DNA of 5,303 nucleotides from Burkholderiaceae bacterium (GCA_023262645.1 JALRAA010000132.1:1-5303); one strand, 5' to 3'; positions 1-5,303 are shown, counted from the stretch's first letter. Translations and numbers: made by a program. Notes: generated by a model not told the origin, from the letters alone.

Positions 1-22
1 AACCGCCAAGTGCAGGAGCCCC

Positions 23-685
23 ATGGAACAAGTCAAGCTCACCGCCCGTCAGCAACAGATTCTGTCATTGATTCAAACCGCCATACAGAATACCGGCGCA
101 CCGCCCACCCGTGCAGAAATCGCCACAGAGTTGGGTTTCAAATCCGCCAATGCAGCCGAGGAGCATCTTCAAGCTTTGGCTCGCAAAGGCGTCATTCAAT
201 TGGTCAGCGGCACATCGCGCGGCATTCGCTTGAAACAAACAGCCCCAGAGCCTGCAGAGTTGGGTTTCAAACAATTTCAGTTGCCTTTGCACACCTTGGC
301 TCAATTGACATTGCCATTGGTGGGTCGTGTAGCTGCAGGCTCACCCATCCTGGCGCAAGAACATATCGAGCAAACCTATAGCGTAGAAGCCTCCATGTTT
401 TCCCAAACCCCTGACTATTTGCTCAAGGTCAGAGGTCTTTCCATGCGCGATGTTGGCATCATGGACGGCGATTTGCTCGCCGTCAAAACCACGCGAGACG
501 CGCGCAATGGACAAATTGTGGTGGCGCGGGTTGGCGAAGAGGTCACCGTCAAACGCTTCCAAAAAACCGCACATGGCATCACGCTGTTGCCTGAAAACCC
601 TGACTTTTCGCCGATTCAAGTTCAGGCGGGCGATATTTTTTCCATAGAAGGTCTGGCCGTTGGCCTGATCAGAAACCAGTTTTAA
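23..685 (+). CDS. lexA: LexA, SOS-response transcriptional repressor and autoprotease
   Basis: LexA represses DNA-damage genes as a cytoplasmic dimer and cleaves itself when RecA filaments form on single-stranded DNA. The 220-residue product has both expected domains. The N-terminal winged helix (about residues 1-70) includes [17 protein letters not shown] and the [12 protein letters not shown] recognition region. The C-terminal S24-type domain (about 95-220) ends in [10 protein letters not shown]. The cleavage bond is Ala105-Gly106 in VAAGSP. The catalytic dyad is Ser140 (GLSMRD) and Lys177 (VTVKRF), with the same 35- and 37-residue spacings as E. coli LexA. AGGAG lies 4 bases before the ATG, a rather short spacer. 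The linker (about 71-90) is longer than in E. coli, as is usual in Burkholderiales, and repeats ELGFK. Only 22 upstream bases are present and they hold no CTGT-N8-ACAG box, so autoregulation cannot be judged. Family identity is near certain. Confidence 0.97.
   Translation: MEQVKLTARQQQILSLIQTAIQNTGAPPTRAEIATELGFKSANAAEEHLQALARKGVIQLVSGTSRGIRLKQTAPEPAELGFKQFQLPLHTLAQLTLPLVGRVAAGSPILAQEHIEQTYSVEASMFSQTPDYLLKVRGLSMRDVGIMDGDLLAVKTTRDARNGQIVVARVGEEVTVKRFQKTAHGITLLPENPDFSPIQVQAGDIFSIEGLAVGLIRNQF
126..142 (+). repeat. 17-base direct repeat inside lexA, copy 1
   Basis: The sequence CAGAGTTGGGTTTCAAA occurs here and again, identically and in the same reading frame, at 255-271. This copy encodes part of the DNA-binding domain (ELGFK, residues 36-40), where the residues belong to the family consensus. 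Whether it arose by duplication or by chance is not determined. Confidence 0.6.
255..271 (+). repeat. 17-base direct repeat inside lexA, copy 2
   Basis: This is an exact second copy of CAGAGTTGGGTTTCAAA (first copy at 126-142). It falls in the variable linker between the LexA domains and encodes ELGFK at residues 79-83. The same frame and exact match over 17 bases suggest a small internal duplication, but the stretch is short and chance cannot be excluded. Confidence 0.6.
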
Positions 686-688
686 CCC

Positions 689-693
689 AGGAG
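689..693 (+). promoter_or_regulatory. Ribosome binding site of the lexA-downstream gene
   Basis: AGGAG sits 3 bases after the lexA stop codon and 6 bases before the ATG at 700. It fixes the start of the small downstream gene and is the main non-homology evidence that this short frame is translated. Confidence 0.75.
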
Positions 694-699
694 TACACC

Positions 700-978
700 A
701 TGTCACTTGCCCTTTGGAACAACCACCAGGTTTTTCAGCGCGTAGATTCTGCTTTTCGCGCCATGCTCAACACACGCAAAAGCCATGTCCCGTTCAACCG
801 CCATGCCCGTTTGGGTTCAACGGACCGTCCTCTTCGCGTGGTTCATATCGCTGAGGACCAGCGTCCACCCCTGCACACCGCAGGTCGCATGGTGATTTCT
901 GGCCGCATGGCCGATGTTTGCGCAGAACTCGACCGCTTGATCGATCTAGACAACCAGCGCCAGTCGTTTACCCACTGA
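700..978 (+). CDS. Conserved-looking hypothetical protein, lexA operon partner
   Basis: This 92-residue protein belongs to no family I can name. The start is supported by AGGAG 6 bases upstream, and the gap from the lexA stop is only 14 bases, so cotranscription with lexA is likely. It has no signal peptide, membrane segment or cysteine. The N-terminal half is basic (TRKSHVPFNRHARLG). The C-terminal half looks structured, with a hydrophobic strand (LRVVHIAE, residues 44-51), a turn, GRMVISG and then an amphipathic helix (MADVCAELDRLIDL). One caveat: that helix does contain a single Cys at residue 74, so the protein is nearly rather than fully cysteine-free. It shows no resemblance to SulA, ImuA or other SOS inhibitors I know. 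Its position suggests, without proving, expression under LexA control. It ends 2 bases from the stop of the oppositely oriented GST gene. Confidence 0.75.
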   Translation: MSLALWNNHQVFQRVDSAFRAMLNTRKSHVPFNRHARLGSTDRPLRVVHIAEDQRPPLHTAGRMVISGRMADVCAELDRLIDLDNQRQSFTH

Positions 979-980
979 CC

Positions 981-1643
981 TTACTTTTTGCCAGACCTCA
1001 AAGCGATCATGATTTCACTGTTGGCTTTGCGGTCTGCCATCACTTTTTGCACATGGGGGTTGTTGGCGAATTGCTGCGTGTAAGCTTTGATGGGCAGTTC
1101 CGCCAACAGATCTTCTCCAAGTACCGATTTGCAAGCCATCACAGCCAGTGGCAAGTGAAAAATCGCCGCGCAATCGGCCAAAGTGAAGCTATCGCCCGCC
1201 ACATAGGGTGAAAACTTGGCCAGCTTTGCAAAGGCAGCCACATTTTTGGTCAGTTGTTTTTTTACCCTGGCTTTGGTTTCGTCGCTGGCTTGGCCGCCAA
1301 AAAACGCTTGGCCATACAACTCTCGCACCACCAATTCAATGTGCAATTCAAGGTAAACAATCAACTCTCTCACTTTGGCTGCCGCAAACGGGTCAACCGG
1401 CAGCAATGGGTGTGATGTGTACTGTTGCTCAATATATTCTGCGCAAGCCATGGATTCAGACACACAACCGTGCGGTGTTTCCAAAAATGGCACCTTGCCC
1501 ATCGGAGAACGGTCCACCAATTTAGGGTGCGTGTTTCCTGTCCACACCAACTCTTCCTCAAAGGCCACGCCTTTTTCCAGCAGTTGTAATTTCAATTTGT
1601 TGTAGTAGTTGCTGGCTGAGAATCCGCAAAGTTTCAGTGTCAT
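981..1643 (-). CDS. Glutathione S-transferase family protein
   Basis: Members conjugate glutathione to electrophiles or use it in isomerase, peroxidase or dehalogenase reactions in the cytoplasm. From the ATG at 1643 the product has 220 residues, usual for the family. The N-terminal thioredoxin-like domain (about 1-77) shows SPMGKVPFLE with cis-Pro52, and Glu63-Ser64 in the VSESMACAEYIEQ glutathione gamma-glutamyl site. The helical C-terminal domain (about 85-215) has the N-capping motif SFTLAD (Thr154-Asp157). The catalytic residue should lie in CGFSASNYYN; Ser9 or Ser11 are the best candidates, but I cannot assign the class or substrate. A TTG at 1667 would add 8 residues, but the ATG has GGAG 9 bases upstream and gives a normal N-terminus. 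The gene is divergent from the acyl-CoA cluster and convergent with the lexA partner. Confidence 0.93.
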   Translation of the reverse strand: MTLKLCGFSASNYYNKLKLQLLEKGVAFEEELVWTGNTHPKLVDRSPMGKVPFLETPHGCVSESMACAEYIEQQYTSHPLLPVDPFAAAKVRELIVYLELHIELVVRELYGQAFFGGQASDETKARVKKQLTKNVAAFAKLAKFSPYVAGDSFTLADCAAIFHLPLAVMACKSVLGEDLLAELPIKAYTQQFANNPHVQKVMADRKANSEIMIALRSGKK

Positions 1644-1735
1644 GGGATAAGACTCCGTTGGTATCAAAGATCAGACATTTTGCAGTAATCGCATAACACA
1701 GGCGCTGGGCCAATGTCGGCCATAATTGTTCGTAT
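1644..1735. promoter_or_regulatory. Divergent intergenic region between GST and dehydrogenase genes
   Basis: These 92 bases must carry the start signals for both the leftward GST gene and the rightward acyl-CoA cluster. On the plus strand CATAAT at 1721-1726 resembles a -10 box and would place a transcription start near 1733-1736, at or next to the dehydrogenase ATG. No good -35 hexamer lies 16-18 bases upstream of it. I found no convincing minus-strand promoter. A weak inverted repeat (CAAT at 1711-1714, ATTG at 1725-1728, 10 bases apart) overlaps the -10-like box. The region's role follows from gene layout; the individual elements are tentative. Confidence 0.45.
1653..1656 (-). promoter_or_regulatory. 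Ribosome binding site deciding the GST start
   Basis: On the minus strand GGAG is followed by 9 bases and then the ATG at 1643. It favours that ATG over the in-frame TTG at 1667, which lies upstream of this site. Confidence 0.6.
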
Positions 1736-3262
1736 ATGAATACAAACTTCCATCGTGTGGCTGTGGTGGGCGCCGGCGCCATGGGACAAGGAATCGCACA
1801 AATGTGCGCACAAGCTGGCGCTGGTGTGTGGGTTCATGATGTTGCCCCCGGTGCTGCAGAAAAAGCCTGCCAAGCCATTCTTTTGCAATGGCAAAAATTG
1901 CAAGACAAAGGCCGCTTGACAGCCGCCGACACAGCCCAACTGCAAGAACGCTTACACCCCGCCACTTCCTTGCGTGATTTGGCAGACTGCGACTTGGTGA
2001 TCGAGGCCGTGGTCGAAAACATGGCCATCAAAACCGGCTTGTTTGCAGAATTGGAAAACTTGCTCTCGCCGCAAGCGGTGATAGCCACCAACACGTCTTC
2101 CTTGTCGGTGACCGCTTTGGCGGCCAAGCTCCAACACCCGAATCGTTTTGCCGGTCTGCATTTCTTCAACCCCGTGCCCCTGATGAAAGTGGTGGAAGTC
2201 ATCGCTGGCTTGGGTACCGACGAAGATATTTGCCAGCGGTTGGTGCAATTTGTCACGGCCATGGGCCATCAACCGGTTCGCGCCAAGGACACCCCGGGGT
2301 TTATCGTGAACCATGCTGGCAGAGGCTATGGCACTGAAGCACTGCGCATCGTGTCTGAGGGTGTTGCCGATTTCGGCACAATCGATGACATTTTGAAAGA
2401 CCAAGTGGGTTTCAAATTGGGCCCCTTCGAACTCATGGACCTCACCGCGCTGGACGTCTCCCACCCGGTCATGGAATCCATCTACCAGCAGTATTACGAA
2501 GAACCCCGTTACCGCCCTTCCGTGATCACCGCACAACGCTTGGCCGGCAATTGGTTGGGGCGCAAAACCGGAAAAGGCTTCTACACCTACACCGATGGCA
2601 AAGCCCAGCGTCCCCCTCCCAGCGCAGCACCCGTCGTGACCGAACTTCCACCTGTCTGGGTGTCTTCCCGGGCGGCCCGCCGCAGCGATTTGTTTCAATT
2701 GCTCAAAGATTTGGGCGCTGAGATTGAAACCGCCAGCGCGCCTTCCAACCAAGCGCTTTGTTTGGTCGCACCGCTGGGCTTTGATGTCACCACATGCGCC
2801 ATCGTTGAGCGACTCGACCCCGCACGTACATTGGGGATTGACATGTTGATGCCAGACGCAACCACCCGCAGACGCGTTTTGGCAACCAACCCTGCCACGC
2901 GCAGCGACATGCGCGACGCAGCCCATGCACTTTTTGCCAAGGACGGCAAACCGGTCAGCATCATTCAAGACAGTGGCGGATTTGTCACGCAACGTGTGTT
3001 GGCACATATCGTCAATATCGCCAGCGATATTTGCCAGCAAGGCATATGCAGCCCCGCCGATTTAGACACCGCCGTCACCCTTGGACTGGGCTACCCACAA
3101 GGGCCATTGGCATTGGGTGACACCTTAGGCGCCGACAGTTTGCTCGAAGTGCTGTTCAACATGCAAACCGTGTATGGCGATCCGCGCTATCGCCCAAGTC
3201 CTTGGTTGCGCCGACGCGGCGCTTTGGGACTGAGTTTGCGACACGATATTTCCACGGTATGA
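1736..3262 (+). CDS. 3-hydroxyacyl-CoA dehydrogenase, PaaH-like two-repeat form
   Basis: It oxidises a (3S)-hydroxyacyl-CoA to the 3-oxoacyl-CoA with NAD+, the third step of beta-oxidation-type routes, in the cytoplasm. The 508-residue product has an N-terminal Rossmann domain (about 7-185) with GAGAMG at 12-17. The expected catalytic residues are present: Ser121 (NTSS), His142 (HFFNP), Glu154 and Asn192 (GFIVN), at the same spacings as human HADH. A first 3HCDH domain (about 187-285) ends in GRKTGKGFY. After a spacer comes a second, diverged 3HCDH copy (about 414-500). This is the layout of E. coli PaaH (3-hydroxyadipyl-CoA dehydrogenase), but no other paa genes are visible, so the substrate may be a hydroxybutyryl- or longer acyl-CoA. 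The start has no Shine-Dalgarno sequence, yet the Rossmann fold begins at residue 7 and leaves no good alternative. The next gene overlaps by 4 bases. Confidence 0.94.
   Translation: MNTNFHRVAVVGAGAMGQGIAQMCAQAGAGVWVHDVAPGAAEKACQAILLQWQKLQDKGRLTAADTAQLQERLHPATSLRDLADCDLVIEAVVENMAIKTGLFAELENLLSPQAVIATNTSSLSVTALAAKLQHPNRFAGLHFFNPVPLMKVVEVIAGLGTDEDICQRLVQFVTAMGHQPVRAKDTPGFIVNHAGRGYGTEALRIVSEGVADFGTIDDILKDQVGFKLGPFELMDLTALDVSHPVMESIYQQYYEEPRYRPSVITAQRLAGNWLGRKTGKGFYTYTDGKAQRPPPSAAPVVTELPPVWVSSRAARRSDLFQLLKDLGAEIETASAPSNQALCLVAPLGFDVTTCAIVERLDPARTLGIDMLMPDATTRRRVLATNPATRSDMRDAAHALFAKDGKPVSIIQDSGGFVTQRVLAHIVNIASDICQQGICSPADLDTAVTLGLGYPQGPLALGDTLGADSLLEVLFNMQTVYGDPRYRPSPWLRRRGALGLSLRHDISTV
3259..3262 (+). 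promoter_or_regulatory. ATGA stop-start overlap coupling dehydrogenase and crotonase
   Basis: The ATG of the crotonase gene (3259-3261) overlaps the TGA of the dehydrogenase (3260-3262). No clear Shine-Dalgarno sequence precedes this ATG, so its translation probably depends on ribosomes terminating at the dehydrogenase stop, keeping the two enzymes in proportion. Confidence 0.75.
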
Positions 3263-4041
3263 CTGCACAGCTCAAAAGCCACACAGAAGGTCAAACACTG
3301 GTGTTGACGCTGTCAAACCCTGACTACCGCAATGCGCTGGGTCCGCCAATTTACACAGCTGGTATCGAAGCCTTGAATGCGGCGGAAAGCAATGGCGATA
3401 TCCGAAGCGTGGTGATCACCGGAGAAGGCGCCCATTTCAGCGCCGGCGGACAACTCAACCGTTTGCAGGAAAACCGCGCCCTGCCGCCCGAGCACCAAGC
3501 GCAAAGCATCGAAGCCTTGCATGGCTGGCTCGAAACCATTGCCACATTCCCCAAACCGGTGCTGGCTGCCGTCGAAGGTGCCGCTGCCGGCGCGGGGTTT
3601 TCGTTGGCATTGACCTGTGACTTTTTGATCGCGGCCAGCAACAGTGTGTTTGTCATGGCCTACAGCAACGTGGCCTTGTCCCCCGATGGTGGCGGCAGCT
3701 GGCAGCTCGCGCGTGCGTTGCCACATGCACTGGTCAGCCAATGGTTGATGTTGGGTGAAAAAATATCTGCCGAACAATTGATGAAACACGGCTTGGTCAA
3801 CGCCCTGAGCGAGCCAGGACAAGCCCTGCAAACAGCGCTGACTTGGGCGCAACGTTTGAACGAACGTGCGCCGAACGCACTTGGCAGCATCAAAGAACTG
3901 CTCAATGCCGCACCTGGCCAGAGTTTGTTTGCCCATATGGCGCTGGAAAAACAGCATTTCGTCAACAACCTGCATCACCCCAATGCGGGCATTGGCATTG
4001 CCGCGTTTTTGGACAAACACACCCCGCAATACAAACCTTAA
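3259..4041 (+). CDS. Enoyl-CoA hydratase/isomerase (crotonase) family protein, probably an isomerase
   Basis: This 260-residue crotonase-fold protein is of normal family length. The oxyanion-hole segments are clear: HFSAGGQL (Ala62) and GAAAGAGFSLALTCD (residues 108-121). Ungapped alignment to rat mitochondrial enoyl-CoA hydratase from CD to the Pro-Gly turn puts Ser115 at Glu144 and Tyr135 at Glu164, so both hydratase acid/base residues are missing. Instead Asp143 stands in LSPDGGGSW, the pattern of PaaG and related enoyl-CoA isomerases. It is therefore more likely a double-bond isomerase, or a related enzyme, than a hydratase; this is inference from motifs. An in-frame TTG at 3202 would add 19 residues, but the ATG overlapping the upstream stop gives a standard N-terminus. 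It is cotranscribed with the dehydrogenase and presumably acts on the same acyl-CoA pathway. Confidence 0.9.
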   Translation: MTAQLKSHTEGQTLVLTLSNPDYRNALGPPIYTAGIEALNAAESNGDIRSVVITGEGAHFSAGGQLNRLQENRALPPEHQAQSIEALHGWLETIATFPKPVLAAVEGAAAGAGFSLALTCDFLIAASNSVFVMAYSNVALSPDGGGSWQLARALPHALVSQWLMLGEKISAEQLMKHGLVNALSEPGQALQTALTWAQRLNERAPNALGSIKELLNAAPGQSLFAHMALEKQHFVNNLHHPNAGIGIAAFLDKHTPQYKP

Positions 4042-4056
4042 AACTTTATTTCGCAA

Positions 4057-4083
4057 GTTGCCGGTCGCGCTGGCGACATTTTT
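4057..4083 (+). terminator. Possible weak rho-independent terminator after the crotonase gene
   Basis: GTTGCC (4057-4062) can pair with GGCGAC (4072-4077) through six pairs, one of them G-T, around a 9-base loop. A competing 5-pair stem is GTCGC (4064-4068) with GCGAC (4073-4077) around GCTG. Either is followed by ATTTTT (4078-4083). It begins 16 bases after the crotonase stop and ends 29 bases before the regulator start. The stem is short, so termination may be partial. Confidence 0.4.
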
Positions 4084-4112
4084 CAACCCACTGGTCACCG
4101 ACAAGACAGACG

Positions 4113-4832
4113 ATGGACGAGCCCATACTTACGATCGAAGAAAGAGAAGCGGTCAACGCAGGCCGCTGGTTTTCCTCACTATCCCCTTCACTTCGGCACG
4201 ACATACTTCGATGCGCATACGTCAGACGACTCAAGGACGGCGACCTGATCGCTGCACGCGGCGACACGCCGGAGGAATGGATCGCCTGCGCCAAAGGAGC
4301 AGTTCGGGTCAGCTCAACCTCGTTGTCGGGCAAGCAAATTACCCTCACCTACATCGAACCGGGCATTTGGTTTGGCGATGTGGCGATTTTGGATGGCGAC
4401 AGTCGCACGCACGACGCCTATGCACACGGCGACACGACCATCTTGTGCGTGGCCAGACCGGATTTCGAAAAAATTCTGGCCGCCCATGTCGAGTTCTACC
4501 AAGCGATGCTGCGTTTGCAAGCACGGCGTATTCGCCAATTGTTTGGCCTGGTCGAAGACCTCAATACCTTGCCGCTTCGCGCACGTTTGGCCAAGCAGTT
4601 GCTGCATTTGGCGCGCAGTTATGGCGTGCCATCGCTCAACCATGGCGACGAAGTGCGCATCGGTTTGCATTTGGCACAGGAAGAGTTGGCGCAACTTTTG
4701 GGTGCCTCCCGACAACGGGTCAACCAAGAACTCAAGGCGATGGAGCGCGAAGAGTCTTTGCGCATCGAACCCGGTGGACTGGTGATTCGCAACCGCCAAG
4801 CATTGATGAAAATCAGCGCCTCGGAGTCATGA
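4113..4832 (+). CDS. Crp/Fnr family transcriptional regulator
   Basis: A cytoplasmic DNA-binding regulator of 239 residues. The N-terminal cyclic-nucleotide-binding-like beta-barrel (about 20-120) contains GIWFGDVAILDGDSRTHDA (84-102), matching the CRP phosphate-binding cassette: Gly88-Asp89 in place of CRP Gly71-Glu72, and Arg98-Thr99 in place of Arg82-Ser83. A dimerisation helix follows (about 125-150), then a winged helix with LAQEELAQLLGASRQRVNQELKAM split across residues 187-210. The recognition helix SRQRVNQELKAME (199-211) differs from CRP (RETVGR) and from FNR at the base-contacting positions. Three scattered cysteines (34, 59, 112) do not form the FNR iron-sulfur pattern, so oxygen sensing is unlikely. 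A longer reading starting upstream of 4113 would run through the crotonase gene and is not credible. No strong Shine-Dalgarno sequence is seen. Its targets probably include the flanking genes; this is inferred from position. Confidence 0.92.
   Translation: MDEPILTIEEREAVNAGRWFSSLSPSLRHDILRCAYVRRLKDGDLIAARGDTPEEWIACAKGAVRVSSTSLSGKQITLTYIEPGIWFGDVAILDGDSRTHDAYAHGDTTILCVARPDFEKILAAHVEFYQAMLRLQARRIRQLFGLVEDLNTLPLRARLAKQLLHLARSYGVPSLNHGDEVRIGLHLAQEELAQLLGASRQRVNQELKAMEREESLRIEPGGLVIRNRQALMKISASES
4823..4826 (+). promoter_or_regulatory. Ribosome binding site of the phosphotransferase gene
   Basis: GGAG lies inside the last codons of the regulator gene, 7 bases before the ATG at 4834. It decides between that ATG and the one at 4829, which runs into a stop after two codons. 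Confidence 0.7.
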
Positions 4833-4833
4833 C

Positions 4834-5303
4834 ATGAGCCATTTCGACAATTTTGTAGGCACGCGCGAGGTCAGCGACACGCACCGTTTTGATGTCAACG
4901 CATTACAAACTTGGTTGCAGGCACACATGCCAAGTTTTGCCGGCCCTTTGCAAGTAGAGATGTTCAAAGGCGGGCAATCCAACCCCACTTACAAGCTCAA
5001 CACCCCCGATTGCAGCTATGTGATGCGGGCCAAGCCCGGACCGGTGGCCAAGTTGCTGCCCTCGGCGCATGCCATCGAGCGCGAGTTCACCGTCATGAAA
5101 GCCCTCAGCGGCTCTGGCGTGCCAGTGGCCCAAATGCATGCCATGTGCGAAGACGAAAGCGTGATCGGCCGCGCCTTCTACATCATGGAGTTTGTCTCTG
5201 GCCGGGTGTTGTGGGAGCAATCTTTGCCAGGCCTGCAAAACGACCAGCGCCGGGCCATCTACACCGAGATGAACCGCGTCATTGCCGCTTTGCACCGCAC
5301 CTC
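4834..5303 (+). CDS. Phosphotransferase family protein (APH/ACAD10-11 type), 5' part
   Basis: Translation from 4834 stays open to the window edge, giving 156 codons plus 2 bases. It resembles the aminoglycoside-phosphotransferase-like (APH) family found as the kinase domain of ACAD10/ACAD11 and as stand-alone bacterial proteins. In those relatives the kinase phosphorylates a hydroxyacyl-CoA and the partner acyl-CoA dehydrogenase domain removes the phosphate. Visible features are a nucleotide-loop-like FKGGQSNPTYKL (44-55), the strand YVMRAKPG with the probable ATP-contacting Lys67, SAHAIEREF with probable partner Glu84 (74-85), and the hinge-like YIMEFVSGRVLW (116-127). The catalytic and metal-binding loops lie beyond the window. 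It starts 1 base after the regulator's stop with its own GGAG, so the two are cotranscribed. Full families are usually about 340-360 residues. Antibiotic resistance is not implied. Confidence 0.9.
   Translation, partial: MSHFDNFVGTREVSDTHRFDVNALQTWLQAHMPSFAGPLQVEMFKGGQSNPTYKLNTPDCSYVMRAKPGPVAKLLPSAHAIEREFTVMKALSGSGVPVAQMHAMCEDESVIGRAFYIMEFVSGRVLWEQSLPGLQNDQRRAIYTEMNRVIAALHRT

Noticed and set aside
1..22. SOS box for lexA autoregulation
   Set aside because: No CTGT-N8-ACAG pattern fits in the available 22 bases. The promoter lies outside the window.
961..990. CAGT-N9-ACTG stem followed by CTTTTTG as a terminator of the lexA operon
   Set aside because: The stem has only four pairs and the T-run is 10 bases away from it, too weak to call.
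1711..1728. CAAT-N10-ATTG inverted repeat as an operator
   Set aside because: Four-base arms are expected by chance, and it matches no CRP, FNR or TetR-type consensus that I can name.
2406..2416. TGGGTTTCAAA in the dehydrogenase as a third copy of the lexA repeat
   Set aside because: Only 11 bases match. Both sites encode a GFK tripeptide with the same codons, so chance is a sufficient explanation.
1952..3040. Open frame of 362 codons on the minus strand
   Set aside because: It lies wholly inside the dehydrogenase gene, whose plus-strand product has full domain and catalytic-residue support. The minus-strand product is Cys-, His- and Gly-rich with no recognisable fold.
3843..4112. N-terminal extension of the Crp/Fnr regulator by 90 codons
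   Set aside because: The extension is an out-of-frame reading of the crotonase gene. The family N-terminus matches the ATG at 4113.
3866..4837. Open frame of 323 codons on the plus strand overlapping the regulator
   Set aside because: It is a frame-shifted reading of the crotonase and Crp/Fnr genes, rich in Arg, His and Trp, without domain content.
4903..5295. Minus-strand open frame of 130 codons
   Set aside because: It is antisense to the phosphotransferase gene, which shows clear APH/ACAD10-type motifs in the plus strand.

Overview
The window looks like chromosomal DNA of a betaproteobacterium in the order Burkholderiales, most likely Comamonadaceae. This rests on three points: the LexA sequence and its long linker, the dense gene packing, and a 508-residue two-repeat hydroxyacyl-CoA dehydrogenase next to an ACAD10/11-type phosphotransferase. 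The assignment comes from recognising protein families by eye, not from a search. I see no mobile element, CRISPR array, tRNA or rRNA. About 97% of the window is coding.

Layout. Bases 23-978 (+) hold lexA, the SOS repressor/autoprotease, and a 92-residue conserved-looking protein of unknown function 14 bases downstream with its own strong ribosome binding site. They probably share a transcript. Bases 981-1643 (-) encode a glutathione S-transferase family protein that meets the unknown gene tail to tail with only 2 bases between stop codons. A 92-base divergent intergenic region (1644-1735) separates the GST from a rightward lipid/aromatic acyl-CoA cluster.

The cluster (1736-5303, +) has four genes. 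The first is a PaaH-like 3-hydroxyacyl-CoA dehydrogenase. The second is a crotonase-fold protein overlapping it by 4 bases (ATGA). The third is a Crp/Fnr-type regulator set off by 71 bases that include a possible weak terminator. The fourth is the first 156 codons of an APH/ACAD10-like phosphotransferase, which starts 1 base after the regulator and runs off the window. The dehydrogenase and crotonase form an obvious beta-oxidation-type enzyme pair. The regulator and the phosphotransferase (a family known to act with acyl-CoA dehydrogenases on hydroxy-acyl substrates) suggest that the locus degrades hydroxylated or unusual acyl-CoAs under ligand-responsive control. That link is inference.

Nothing here is a clearly unprecedented system. 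The points most worth a second look are: (i) the crotonase lacks both hydratase glutamates and keeps an isomerase-type aspartate, so 'enoyl-CoA hydratase' is probably the wrong name; (ii) the Crp/Fnr protein has a CRP-like cyclic-nucleotide pocket but an unusual recognition helix; (iii) the uncharacterised lexA partner gene; (iv) a dehydrogenase start with no Shine-Dalgarno sequence, positioned as if the mRNA could be leaderless.
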